Below are positions 16,787-25,094 of a DNA stretch of 64,000 nucleotides, one piece after another. Origin of the DNA: a virus. The stretch lies in IMG/VR virus record IMGVR_UViG_3300008448_008955, positions 32,471-96,470 of that record; one strand, written 5' to 3'. The position numbers and the translations under genes were made by a program. Position 1 is the stretch's first letter, and every line of letters starts with the position of its first letter. The notes beneath the pieces are model-generated. The model was not told the origin of the DNA, searched no databases, and saw only the letters and a program-made list of their open reading frames with translations.

Positions 16787-17808
16787 TAAGCTGCCTTCAT
16801 GCAAGTTGTCTCTGACATGCGCTTCCAGTTGTTAGGGAAGCTCTTGCGCAGGTCTGCAATCTTGAGCGCCATGCGCAAGGATACCTCACGCAACCGATCT
16901 TTGTTGGCATGCATAAAGTCAATAATGTCGTCTTGTGCATACTCGTTAAAGTCGTAGTCGGCAAACAACACACCGTCTTTGGCAATCTGTTTGATACGCA
17001 AGAGCTTGTCACGCATGGTGTCCAAGGTCAAGTCCAGATAGTGGCAACGACTTTGCAAGGCGTCCAAGTGGTCACGCAATTTTTGCGACTTCATCTTGTC
17101 GAACTTCAAGTTAGTGATGAAGATAACGCTACCTTTGAACTCAAAGCGGTCTGGGATACCCTCACGGCGCAGGGCACTGCTCTCTGACAACCAGCTAATA
17201 GTACGCTTCTTACCTGAGTCCAAGGCACCCTTGAGCAAGTTAAGAGCAACGTCATCCAACAAGATGCTGTCACAGTCGTCAAACACAACCACACAATTGG
17301 CGTCACTGTACTTGTACAGAGTCTGGTACAGACCAATGGGGGTTGCTGAGCCTTTGACTACCTCAGCACGGAGGCGCTTGCCTGCCAGCTTGTCAAACAT
17401 TGTGGCCTTGTCAATTTCTTGCTCAACGCCAAAGCTCTTGCCCACGCCAGGAGGGCCGCTCACAATCATAGCACGGATGTCACCACTCACTGTGGCCTTT
17501 GTCATCTCGTGCAGGATGTCAAAACGCTCACGGATACGATCCATGGCCTCGTCGTCTGTCTCGACTACTGTGGGCTTCTCAAAATGTACTGTATTGTCTT
17601 GCATGGCATCTCCTGTTACATATTCAAAATCTTGGATGGAATCTACTTTGATACGCACGGTATCTGGGCAGTTGGGGAAGTTACCATCATTCTTGACAGT
17701 AACATAATTGCCTTTGGCGCCTGAGGCATAGCCTGACACCAAAGTAAAAGCAATATTGCGGACGGGCTTGTTACGATACTTACCCTTAATGATACGAATG
17801 GCACTCAT
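16786..17808 (-). CDS. AAA+ ATPase
   Basis: A 340-aa protein. Walker A is GPPGVGKS at 118-125, Walker B VVVFDDCD at 173-180, and a sensor-1-like asparagine lies in VIFITNLKFD. The N-terminal 90 residues form a separate beta-rich domain (ISGYASGAKGNYVTVKND). It is not gp44: the family SRC motif is absent and the sequence is of the single-AAA phage type. Its role is unknown; AAA+ proteins remodel proteins or nucleic acids. It has its own strong early promoter and GGAGCC Shine-Dalgarno and is translationally coupled to two hydrophobic miniproteins. Confidence 0.88.
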   Translation of the reverse strand: MSAIRIIKGKYRNKPVRNIAFTLVSGYASGAKGNYVTVKNDGNFPNCPDTVRIKVDSIQDFEYVTGDAMQDNTVHFEKPTVVETDDEAMDRIRERFDILHEMTKATVSGDIRAMIVSGPPGVGKSFGVEQEIDKATMFDKLAGKRLRAEVVKGSATPIGLYQTLYKYSDANCVVVFDDCDSILLDDVALNLLKGALDSGKKRTISWLSESSALRREGIPDRFEFKGSVIFITNLKFDKMKSQKLRDHLDALQSRCHYLDLTLDTMRDKLLRIKQIAKDGVLFADYDFNEYAQDDIIDFMHANKDRLREVSLRMALKIADLRKSFPNNWKRMSETTCMKAA

Positions 17809-17838
17809 GGTTGGCTCCTTGTTGTGCGTTAAAATTAA

Positions 17839-17867
17839 ATTATAGCAGATGTTGAATTAAGCGTCAA
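17839..17867 (-). promoter_or_regulatory. Early sigma70-type promoter of the AAA+ operon
   Basis: TTGACG (17862-17867), 17-base spacer ending in TGC, then TATAAT (17839-17844). It overlaps the 3' end of the upstream gene. The mRNA leader carries AAGGAGCC before the ATG at 17808. Confidence 0.9.
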
Positions 17868-18258
17868 CCTTGACAGCCTCAATTCCAAACTGTTCGAGCA
17901 ACACGGCTCGGCAGGCATCTACGGTGCGTTTAGTTACCACTACCTTGCCGCCCATGAATCCCACATAGAGATTTCGGTGTGTTACAAACTTGATCTCACC
18001 ATCGGCACCTGTGTGCTTTTGACGAGCGGCAGGTTTGGCTGTCGCTGTCTTGGCAGGTGCCTTTGCAGGCTTTTCTGCTTTGGCAGGCACTGCCGCAGGC
18101 ACTGGTGCTACCAGCTTAGGTGCGGCATTGACAGACCCATGCTTCTTGTCATACTTGGCAATCTGCTCTGGAGTCATGCCCCAAGTGGCTAACAGACGTT
18201 TGACTTCTGTACCGGGCAGTTGATTCCAGTGGATGATTTTGTCGGTCCAGTTCTGCAT
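17857..18258 (-). CDS. Hypothetical early protein, Ala/Lys/Pro-rich linker
   Basis: A 133-aa protein with three parts: an N-terminal helical region (1-40, WGMTPEQIAKYDKKHG), a basic Ala-Pro-Lys linker (45-80) and a C-terminal small beta-alpha domain (HRNLYVGFMGGKVVVTKRT). The basic linker resembles that of histone-like or host-takeover proteins. It has its own strong promoter and AAGGAGCC ribosome site. Function unknown. Confidence 0.8.
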   Translation of the reverse strand: MQNWTDKIIHWNQLPGTEVKRLLATWGMTPEQIAKYDKKHGSVNAAPKLVAPVPAAVPAKAEKPAKAPAKTATAKPAARQKHTGADGEIKFVTHRNLYVGFMGGKVVVTKRTVDACRAVLLEQFGIEAVKVDA

Positions 18259-18286
18259 TGTGGCTCCTTTTAGTTACTATACAAGT

Positions 18287-18315
18287 ATTATAACAAATTG
18301 GCAATTATTGGTCAA
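18287..18315 (-). promoter_or_regulatory. Early sigma70-type promoter
   Basis: TTGACC (18310-18315), 17-base spacer, TATAAT (18287-18292). It drives the 133-aa gene starting at 18258. Confidence 0.9.
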
Positions 18316-18320
18316 CCGTT

Positions 18321-18500
18321 TTACGCAGAAGCAAACAACTTGCCCATTTCGCGGAAAACTACACGGCTTGCACGAAGCTGGTCAAATGTGAGATCGTCCT
18401 CACCGCTGTCTTGCATCTGTTGCAGGGTTTCCAGCAGTCCGGGCAAGGCCCAATCTTTTTGGTATTGCTGGACAACTTGCATGGCTTGTTCGAAGTTCAT
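18321..18500 (-). CDS. Small early protein, 59 aa
   Basis: MNFEQAMQVVQQYQKDW followed by an acidic, helical sequence (LLETLQQMQDSGEDDLTFDQ). The ATG at 18500 is preceded by AAGGAGCC and by its own perfect promoter, the same leader type as both neighbours, so the gene is well supported despite its size. No family recognised. Likely an early host-interaction protein by position. Confidence 0.75.
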   Translation of the reverse strand: MNFEQAMQVVQQYQKDWALPGLLETLQQMQDSGEDDLTFDQLRASRVVFREMGKLFASA

Positions 18501-18531
18501 TTGTGGCTCCTTTGTTTCTTACTATGCTTAT

Positions 18532-18560
18532 ATTATAGCAAAATGGGAATATTCGGTCAA
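18532..18560 (-). promoter_or_regulatory. Early sigma70-type promoter
   Basis: TTGACC (18555-18560), 17-base spacer ending TTTGC, TATAAT (18532-18537). It drives the 59-aa gene. Confidence 0.9.
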
Positions 18561-18566
18561 CCAGCT

Positions 18567-18594
18567 AAAACTGCTGAAATTTTCAGCAGTTTTT
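18567..18594 (-). terminator. Intrinsic terminator (near symmetric)
   Basis: CTGCTGAAA (18571-18579) and TTTCAGCAG (18581-18589) flanked by A4 and T5, giving a hairpin with a U-run on either strand. It lies just after the 69-aa gene and just before the next early promoter. Confidence 0.8.
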
Positions 18595-18612
18595 GTGGTA
18601 TTTTTGCAACAT

Positions 18613-18822
18613 TTAGCCGTTGCGACGGGCTAACAGACGTACAAAGTCTTGTTGCAATTCTGCAACATCTTCGTTTGACACATAGAAGTCAGTGGTAGGA
18701 TCGTAGTACTCGCCTGCTTTGGGATCGTAGTACAGAACCTGACCGTTGGGGTAGTGGAAAGGACCTTCTAAGCCCTTGCGTGGACCGTATTCCTTGTTGT
18801 GCTTGAAAACGATGTAGCTCAT
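18613..18822 (-). CDS. Small early protein, 69 aa
   Basis: MSYIVFKHNKEYGPRKGLEG then an aromatic-rich middle (FHYPNGQVLYYDPKAGEYYD) and a helical end (VAELQQDFVRLLARR). It has its own perfect promoter and AAGGAGCCACC ribosome site, and a terminator follows. No family recognised. Confidence 0.8.
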   Translation of the reverse strand: MSYIVFKHNKEYGPRKGLEGPFHYPNGQVLYYDPKAGEYYDPTTDFYVSNEDVAELQQDFVRLLARRNG

Positions 18823-18848
18823 GGTGGCTCCTTTGTTGCTATGTTGTT

Positions 18849-18877
18849 ATTATAGCAAATTGGGTATTTTGGGTCAA
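18849..18877 (-). promoter_or_regulatory. Early sigma70-type promoter
   Basis: TTGACC (18872-18877), 17-base spacer ending TTTGC, TATAAT (18849-18854). It drives the 69-aa gene. Confidence 0.92.
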
Positions 18878-18881
18878 CCTT

Positions 18882-19622
18882 TTATTGCCACAGATCTTGT
18901 ACTACTTTTTCGTTAATTTCGTGCGGTTTTGGGTGCCCGTGAAAAACTAATACTGAAGTACGCGGGTCAATGTTGATGCCTGCGCCCGGTATCTTGTGAC
19001 GACGCCGAGGAAAATCATACCCGCCGTCCACACACTGCCAGCGCCAACTTTGAAACTGCCAGTCTGGCATGAGTCTGTAGCGGTTAACTCCCAGTTGATG
19101 TTGTATGTAATCTTGATCACCTGGGTAGCGGCGCATAGTGGTAGCCAAGTCTTTGGTGTTGAATTCGTCCCATAACCAGCTTACATTGGGCACATTAAAC
19201 CACATCACACTGCTGTTAAGTCCTTGTTTGGTTGGCGTTTGCAAATAACGAAAATCTCTAATAGCCCAGAGATAATTGAGATCTAATTTTGTGATCCAAT
19301 CAATTTCACGCACAATCACAGTGTCAAGATCAAAGTACAGTAAATTGCCATTGAACAAATCTCGGTTGAACAACTGTAGCTTGTACCACCACGATTTCTT
19401 GGGCCCTGATACTCCGGGCCATTCTTCCAGGCAGTGCTTGACCATGTGCGGCGGAACTGATCTATGATGTTCAGTATACACATGTAATCTAATACCGCCA
19501 GGACGCACACGCTCCAACATGTTGTGCAGTTTTTCAACATACTGCCAATCATATCCTGTGCCGTGTATCACACAAGCACAGTCAATTATGTCGTCAGTGC
19601 GCTCTCTAATCTTTTTAACCAT
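18882..19622 (-). CDS. GT-A glycosyltransferase (DxD)
   Basis: A 246-aa protein. The segment NGNLLYFDLDTVIV places a DxD metal/nucleotide-sugar motif at residues 98-100 of a GT-A-like Rossmann domain, preceded by WWYKLQLF, typical of GT8-related and phage glycosyltransferases. The C-terminal His in LVFHGHPKPH could be the second metal ligand of this fold. Acceptor and sugar are unknown. First gene of the sugar island; it overlaps the upstream KpsS-like gene by 37 bases. Confidence 0.85.
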   Translation of the reverse strand: MVKKIRERTDDIIDCACVIHGTGYDWQYVEKLHNMLERVRPGGIRLHVYTEHHRSVPPHMVKHCLEEWPGVSGPKKSWWYKLQLFNRDLFNGNLLYFDLDTVIVREIDWITKLDLNYLWAIRDFRYLQTPTKQGLNSSVMWFNVPNVSWLWDEFNTKDLATTMRRYPGDQDYIQHQLGVNRYRLMPDWQFQSWRWQCVDGGYDFPRRRHKIPGAGINIDPRTSVLVFHGHPKPHEINEKVVQDLWQ

Positions 19623-20437
19623 AGGCCTCTTTCTATTTCTTCCACAGTGTATTCAGTGTGACATATTTCAGTCAGCCACTGATCACGATCCACTGTGTAG
19701 GGCTGTTCAATATTGTCCAGGCTCACGCCCACTGGATAAGCCAAACTGGTACTGTCGACCACGGGACGAACTCCAGCAATAGCGGCTTGTACGCCAGGTC
19801 CTGAATTGTAATTGACCACAGCATGACAATCAAAATGCATGTCAAAGCTGTCATAGGTATTTGCAATCTTTTGCGGATGTTCTATGTTCACACCTGGTGG
19901 TAATGGGAACAAAGGTGTACGACAACGTGGGTGCGGTCTTATTAAGATAGGACGATCTGTGTGGGTGCGCAATTTGGTTAGGGTATTGCGCACCCATTCA
20001 GTCATGTTGGTAATGTGTTCAACCTGCAGGCTGCGAGCATGCTGCATGGCCAAGATCACATGCGGCCGGGGTTTTATTTTTTGTGCCAGACTGATCTTTA
20101 ATCGTTGCGGTCTGCCCCAGTCTAGATTTTCTGTGTGCCCATAATAACCCTGTGCAGTGATATTGTTCACTGCAATTTTCCAAGTGTTGCCACGATACAG
20201 TGCGCCAATTTCCACAATGATTACAGGTTTGTTTTCCCTGCGGTAGTGTTCGTATACTTCACGATTTTTGCTCATGCGTCCGTGGAACAACGCCGACCAA
20301 ATAATGACTGCGTCACTGTGCATGCTATTTTCTTGTGTTTGAATTCCACGTGCCTGTAGACTGTCTAACACAGCACTCATGACTGGTCCAGAATTAAGAG
20401 CACACTGCAAAGGAAAATAGGCTATGTTTTTGATCAT
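19586..20437 (-). CDS. GT-B/KpsS-like glycosyltransferase, paralogue A
   Basis: A 283-aa protein (ATG at 20437). It shares with three neighbours a C-terminal block: HTDRPILIRPHP, then a loop, then HAVVNYNSGPGVQAAIAGVRPVV and a final IEQP...DRDQW segment. This is the pattern of capsule-polysaccharide (KpsC/KpsS-like) GT-B proteins, where the RPHP and NSxxGxxA blocks line the nucleotide-sugar site. Divergent from the plus-strand glycosyltransferase at 20449 with an 11-base gap. Confidence 0.7.
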   Translation of the reverse strand: MIKNIAYFPLQCALNSGPVMSAVLDSLQARGIQTQENSMHSDAVIIWSALFHGRMSKNREVYEHYRRENKPVIIVEIGALYRGNTWKIAVNNITAQGYYGHTENLDWGRPQRLKISLAQKIKPRPHVILAMQHARSLQVEHITNMTEWVRNTLTKLRTHTDRPILIRPHPRCRTPLFPLPPGVNIEHPQKIANTYDSFDMHFDCHAVVNYNSGPGVQAAIAGVRPVVDSTSLAYPVGVSLDNIEQPYTVDRDQWLTEICHTEYTVEEIERGLWLKRLESALTT

Positions 20438-20448
20438 AAGTATCAACA

Positions 20449-21243
20449 ATGAAATACACAGTAGTTACCACATTTAATGCAGCCGGCTACGAGAAGTATG
20501 GACGCAGAATGATCCAGACCTTTTTGCAAACCTGGCCAACCACAGTAGAATTACAGGTCTACGCCGAAGGCTGCACAGTCACAGAGTCTGCGCCCAATTT
20601 GCGAGTGTTTGATCTAGAAGCTGCCAGTGCTGAATTAGTGGCATTCAAGACTCGTTGGCGTGGTGTGCCCAAGGCCAATGGCGATGTGTCAGCAGATCCT
20701 GTGCGTGCCAAAAGAAAAGATTCAGGCAAAGGATTTAAATGGGACGCTGTGCGTTTTGCACACAAGGTCTATGCTATATTTGCCGCTGCTCGAACCACAC
20801 ACGACTGGTTGATTTGGATGGATGCGGACATGGTATGTCACAGCAACATCACTGAACAGCGCATTGCACAACTGTGTCCAGATGATCGTGAACTTTGCTT
20901 TTTGGGGCGACGTGGCAAATTCAGCGAGTGCGGGCTGTATGCTATCAATCTTGCCAGTCAGAATGGGCAGCGTTTTGTGCAACGTTTTCAAGAAGCCTAC
21001 GATCATGACAGAATATTCTACTATGCAGAATGGCACGACAGTTATGTATTTGACGAAATAAGAAAAATAGTGGCTTGTGCTGAATTAGATTGGAGCAGCC
21101 ATTTGATCACAGGCGAAGGCCATCCCTTGATCAATTCAGAGTGGGGTGCTTACTTGGACCATTTAAAAGGTGCTAGAAAAAACACAGGGCGCAGCCTGGC
21201 CACTGATTTAAAAGTGCAACGTCAAGAACAATATTGGTCATGA
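20449..21243 (+). CDS. GT-A glycosyltransferase (DAD)
   Basis: A 264-aa protein. The N-terminal strand VVTTFNAAGYEKYG and the motif WLIWMDADMV (DAD at 125-127) mark a GT-A glycosyltransferase. The rest includes acceptor-side aromatic segments (FYYAEWHDSYVF). First of four plus-strand island genes, coupled to the next by ATGA. Sugar donor and acceptor are not predictable. Confidence 0.85.
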   Translation: MKYTVVTTFNAAGYEKYGRRMIQTFLQTWPTTVELQVYAEGCTVTESAPNLRVFDLEAASAELVAFKTRWRGVPKANGDVSADPVRAKRKDSGKGFKWDAVRFAHKVYAIFAAARTTHDWLIWMDADMVCHSNITEQRIAQLCPDDRELCFLGRRGKFSECGLYAINLASQNGQRFVQRFQEAYDHDRIFYYAEWHDSYVFDEIRKIVACAELDWSSHLITGEGHPLINSEWGAYLDHLKGARKNTGRSLATDLKVQRQEQYWS

Positions 21244-22022
21244 TATTTCTCAATAAAAACAGCAACGACGAATATGTAGAAATGTTTGCCCGCGGCTGTG
21301 GTGCCAAGCCTACTGCACTGGAAACCTGGCGCTACGAAGATAGCACAGATCCTTTGCTGATTCGTGGCATAATGAAGCACAAAATAATCAAACGCTGTTG
21401 GACAGATCGCAGAGAATTTCTGTACATGGATTCTGGATACTTTGGCAACAGAGTCAGCAGACAAAATCCCAACGGTTGGAAACTGTGGCATAGAATTGTG
21501 CCCAACAATTTGCAACACGGAGATATTGTTGCTCGACCTGCTGATCGCTGGGAACAGCATGGGATTGAACTCAAGCCCTGGCAGTCAGGGCGTAAAATAT
21601 TGATTGCAGCGCCAGACGAAAAGCCCTGCAAGTTTTATGGAATAGAACTAGAAGAGTGGCTAGCAAACACAGTGGCCGCCATCAAGCGCCACACAGACCG
21701 TCCTGTGGAAATACGTCAGCGCACAAAAAATCGACAGGCCAGAGTGGCCAATGCATTTGAACATGCACTAGCAGATGTACACGCTGTAGTCACATTCAAC
21801 AGCATAGCAGCCACAGAAGCCATAATACAAGGTGTTCCTGCATTTGTGTTGGCACCCAGTAATGCTGCCCTGCCTGTGGCCAGCACAGATTTAAGCACAA
21901 TAGATAACCCACGACTAGCAGATAGATCAACAGTTGAGGCCTGGGCACATCATTTGGCTTATGGACAGTTTCATATTAGCGAGCTCCAATCCGGGCTTGC
22001 AAAGGAGATATTAAATGTATGA
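21240..22022 (+). CDS. GT-B/KpsS-like glycosyltransferase, paralogue B
   Basis: A 260-aa protein from the ATG at 21240, which overlaps the preceding stop. It shows the family block KRHTDRPVEIRQ, then VHAVVTFNSIAATEAIIQGVPAF and the C-terminal AWAHHLAYGQF. It is clearly closest to paralogue D (24120-25094), sharing YMDSGYFGN/YMDTGYFGN and the SIAATEA block. RPHP is replaced by EIRQ. It may be an active transferase or a partner subunit. Confidence 0.7.
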   Translation: MIFLNKNSNDEYVEMFARGCGAKPTALETWRYEDSTDPLLIRGIMKHKIIKRCWTDRREFLYMDSGYFGNRVSRQNPNGWKLWHRIVPNNLQHGDIVARPADRWEQHGIELKPWQSGRKILIAAPDEKPCKFYGIELEEWLANTVAAIKRHTDRPVEIRQRTKNRQARVANAFEHALADVHAVVTFNSIAATEAIIQGVPAFVLAPSNAALPVASTDLSTIDNPRLADRSTVEAWAHHLAYGQFHISELQSGLAKEILNV

Positions 22023-22662
22023 ATTTCAAGGTTGGTGGTTTCCAGACATGGAAGACCATTTCCCAAAAATGATCAACAAAAGCATCAGCAAAGGTGGTCC
22101 TGCTGAATATCAATATCAGGTACGCGACCGTAGCTTGCGCTATGTTAAAAACAATCGCGTGGCCCTGGACATTGGCGCCAACGTAGGCTTGTGGAGCCGC
22201 AGCCTGGTCAAACACTTTGATCAAGTCATAGCCTTTGAACCTGTGGCTATGTTTCGGGACTGCTTGAGCAAAAACGTTGTAGCAGAGAACCTGACTGTGC
22301 GCACAGAAGCACTAGGCGATCGCGACCAACAAGTCACAATGGTGCTAACTGAAGGCAACACAGGACACACTCACATTGATCCCAATGCACAAGGCGGCGA
22401 AACCACTGTGATACGCCTGGATAACTTGAAGTTAGAAAAAGTGGACTACATCAAAATTGACTGCGAAGGTTACGAGTATCGTGTGTTGTATGGTGCGCAG
22501 GACACAATTCGTCGTTGCAGACCCATTGTTGTTGTGGAACAAAAGCCGCACGAAATGTATACCAAGGACTACGGACAACACGCTGCCATAGGCTTGTTGC
22601 AAGACTGGGGCATGGTTCGACTGGATCAAGTAAAAGATGATTGGATCATGGGATGGCAATAA
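22015..22662 (+). CDS. FkbM-family methyltransferase
   Basis: A 215-aa protein. SAM motif I is ALDIGANVGLW (51-60), followed by VIAFEPV (acidic motif II), then VDYIKIDCEGYEYRVLYGA, the FkbM-family signature. The ATG at 22015 has GGAG seven bases upstream and overlaps the previous gene by eight bases. FkbM enzymes O-methylate sugars or polyketides; in this island a sugar substrate is likely. Confidence 0.92.
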   Translation: MYEFQGWWFPDMEDHFPKMINKSISKGGPAEYQYQVRDRSLRYVKNNRVALDIGANVGLWSRSLVKHFDQVIAFEPVAMFRDCLSKNVVAENLTVRTEALGDRDQQVTMVLTEGNTGHTHIDPNAQGGETTVIRLDNLKLEKVDYIKIDCEGYEYRVLYGAQDTIRRCRPIVVVEQKPHEMYTKDYGQHAAIGLLQDWGMVRLDQVKDDWIMGWQ

Positions 22663-23213
22663 TAGATCAAGCATACCAGCAACAGCTGGATCAACTGCAC
22701 AAAGGTGGCAAGTTCGACAATGGCTACAAAAGCTATCCTATTGTCAAAGACTTTTTAACACAATATCAACCCACCAGCTTGCTGGATTTTGGCTGCGGAC
22801 AAGGTGGCTTGATTCGTGCCATACAAGAACAACATCCTAGCATATTCTGTGAAGGCTATGATCCGGGCAATCATCAGTTCCGTCAGTTGCCCAAACGCAG
22901 TTATGACGCTGTGATTAGCACAGATGCAATAGAGCACATTGAACCTGCGTACTTGGACGAAACACTACGCATCATTGACAGCAAAATTCAACGCTGTGGC
23001 TGTTTTAGAATTGCCTGCTATCCTGCCAAGAAAAACTTGCCGGATGGGCGTAATGCACATTTGATTGTAGAACTTCCTGAATGGTGGCGTGACAAAATAT
23101 TGTCTACAATGAATGTGGATATTGTGTGGGAAAAGATCAAAGTAGTAGACAAAACTGCAACGTGGCCGCACGTGAAAGGCCACAACTATGATGTAATTGT
23201 TCAGCGCAAGTAA
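22653..23213 (+). CDS. Class I SAM methyltransferase
   Basis: A 186-aa protein from the ATG at 22653, inside the end of the FkbM gene. Motif I LLDFGCGQGGL (43-53), acidic motif II CEGYDPG, post-II STDAIEHIEP. A UbiG/type-11-like fold. The ending overlaps the minus-strand KpsS-like gene. Probable sugar or small-molecule O- or N-methyltransferase. Confidence 0.88.
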   Translation: MAIIDQAYQQQLDQLHKGGKFDNGYKSYPIVKDFLTQYQPTSLLDFGCGQGGLIRAIQEQHPSIFCEGYDPGNHQFRQLPKRSYDAVISTDAIEHIEPAYLDETLRIIDSKIQRCGCFRIACYPAKKNLPDGRNAHLIVELPEWWRDKILSTMNVDIVWEKIKVVDKTATWPHVKGHNYDVIVQRK

Positions 23214-24130
23214 GGCAAGAACTTTTGATAGATGCGCCCTTCTCTCGCATCTTGATCACTCCAGTGTGCAGCCGCTAGGTCATTGATCCATTGGCTGCGA
23301 TCAAACTGTTGTGGTTGTTCGATTCGAGTGATATCTTTGTTGGCCACTGCCCAACTCACACAGCTGGAATCATCAGCAAACACAGGAACTCCAGAACATG
23401 CTGCTGCCACGCTGGCGCTGCTGTTGAAAAACACTGCGGCATGAGCATTTGCTAGATTGTCCAACAGTGTGCTGGTTCTTGGGTCAACTACTGTAATGCC
23501 AAGATTCACATGGTGTCGTGATTGATACTTCACAAAGTCTCTAGCTTCATAAGAACCCGGATGTGGTCTGATCAATATTGGCCTTTTGCTGTATTGGCGT
23601 ATTTGCCCAATTTTTTGTTCCAGCCAAACCAAAGGATCCAGTGTTTTCATTGCGAATCCGCCATCTCGTTGCATGCACACCAGCACATGCCCACGTTTGC
23701 TACCGGTATAGGGCAAGAGATCCACATTCAGGCTGGCACGTATTTCGTTCCATTTGTCCGGCGTGCTGTTGCGATTGGCATATTCTGCTTTGTCGTAGAA
23801 CGGTCCGCCGAGACTGTATCGCAAATAGGTGCCAGTGTTGTCCAGGTACTTGAAACAGCTGGCATCTATGCACATGGTGTGGCTGCCACGACGAGCCTGT
23901 TCAGCAATGATTTGTTTGCGCAAGGTAATGTTGGGTCCACCAGTGTTGGTTGTTGCCCACCCCAGGATCACTGCCAGTTTAGCAGGGCGATATTGACAGT
24001 CCCATTCCACCCGCACAGGATCGCCTGACTGTTTTACACCTTCAGCAAAGCTCTCCAAACACTGTATCTTCCTGGCATGCTTGCGAGGGTTAGCTACAGA
24101 ACTAACATACACTACAACATCATTGGCCAT
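23201..24130 (-). CDS. GT-B/KpsS-like glycosyltransferase, paralogue C
   Basis: A 309-aa protein from the ATG at 24130 (GCGGAT as ribosome site; an ATG farther upstream is possible). It has the fullest family motif set: SKRPILIRPHPGSYEAR, AHAAVFFNSSASVAAACSGVPVFA and IEQPQQFDRSQW. The match to paralogue A is closer than to B and D. Inferred to transfer a sugar in capsule-like or virion glycan synthesis. Overlaps paralogue D by 11 bases. Confidence 0.75.
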   Translation of the reverse strand: MANDVVVYVSSVANPRKHARKIQCLESFAEGVKQSGDPVRVEWDCQYRPAKLAVILGWATTNTGGPNITLRKQIIAEQARRGSHTMCIDASCFKYLDNTGTYLRYSLGGPFYDKAEYANRNSTPDKWNEIRASLNVDLLPYTGSKRGHVLVCMQRDGGFAMKTLDPLVWLEQKIGQIRQYSKRPILIRPHPGSYEARDFVKYQSRHHVNLGITVVDPRTSTLLDNLANAHAAVFFNSSASVAAACSGVPVFADDSSCVSWAVANKDITRIEQPQQFDRSQWINDLAAAHWSDQDAREGRIYQKFLPYLR

Positions 24131-25094
24131 TGAGAATCCGCCATGCTGTGCCATCACGCATTTCGGGTTCTGTAAACTGACAATAGGCCAGGTGTGCAGC
24201 CCAAAGATTTACTTCGTCCAAAGTTGGAATGTATGGCTTTTCTATTTCTGACAATTGTTTACTGCACAACGGAGCGGCTGCATTGGGTCCCAGTGTAATA
24301 GCAGGTTTGCCCAGCAACAGTGCTTCAGTGGCCGCAATACTTGAAAATGTAACCAAACAATGTACGTCCTGCTCTAACGCCATGGCCATAGTATCGGTGC
24401 TCTGTCGCACACTACGGCTTTGCTTTTCACGCACAACAATAGGACGATCAGTATGTTTTTTAATTTCTGCTTGTGTGTCTATTAACCACTGCTCAAGATT
24501 GATGTTGTAGAGATTCAGCAACTTTTGACTAGGCGGGGCTAGCAGAATGTTGGTGCCTCGACGAAACTTGATGGGTTGTACGCCAGTGGCTTCTAGTCTG
24601 TCCCTGGGCCTATCAATAATAGGGCCAAAATACTGTACATCGTTTTTGGTAATACGGTGAAAGGTTTTCTTTTTTCCGTTGCCAAAATAGCCTGTGTCCA
24701 TGTAGTAGAAGTCCCGACCACTGGTACGGCATGCAGCTATCTCTTTGCGCTTGGTAATACCGCGCAGTATCACAGGAGTCATTGCTTGTTCTTCTCGACT
24801 CCAGGTACTGATGCGGCCACCAGACCCTTGAATAAAACTTTGTAAGATAGGATCGTACATGTGACCTTTTTCTGAAAATTTAAAATCTTTGCCATCGCTA
24901 GCAACTGCGGCACAAGCCCCGGTATTGAGTGCAGCTATTCTAGCGGCAATGTCTTCTACACTTTGTCCGTAGTACTCACCAGAAGGGTCCACTCTGTATT
25001 TTAATATGTCACGGAAGATAGCGGCTATCTCGGGTGTTACCATGTCTAGTTCATGGCGGGTCAAGGGCACTAGATCATCGTTTTCTTCACTCAT
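24120..25094 (-). CDS. GT-B/KpsS-like glycosyltransferase, paralogue D
   Basis: A 324-aa protein from the ATG at 25094 (ATGA overlap with the upstream GT8-like gene). The N-terminal 70 residues are an added helical domain not seen in paralogue B. The core shares RDFYYMDTGYFGN, KKHTDRPIVVRE, LVTFSSIAATEALLLGKPA and WAAHLAYCQF with B. This indicates an ancestral duplication followed by strand separation. Confidence 0.75.
   Translation of the reverse strand: MSEENDDLVPLTRHELDMVTPEIAAIFRDILKYRVDPSGEYYGQSVEDIAARIAALNTGACAAVASDGKDFKFSEKGHMYDPILQSFIQGSGGRISTWSREEQAMTPVILRGITKRKEIAACRTSGRDFYYMDTGYFGNGKKKTFHRITKNDVQYFGPIIDRPRDRLEATGVQPIKFRRGTNILLAPPSQKLLNLYNINLEQWLIDTQAEIKKHTDRPIVVREKQSRSVRQSTDTMAMALEQDVHCLVTFSSIAATEALLLGKPAITLGPNAAAPLCSKQLSEIEKPYIPTLDEVNLWAAHLAYCQFTEPEMRDGTAWRILNGQ

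Noticed and set aside
17096-17707. A 203-codon plus-strand frame inside the AAA+ gene
   Set aside because: Exact antisense of the Walker A/B region, Ser/Leu-rich with no initiation signals, so it is a shadow of the real gene.
16786-17808. Clamp-loader large subunit gp44 for the AAA+ ATPase
   Set aside because: The SRC motif and typical clamp-loader length and box order are missing, and it sits in the early small-gene region.
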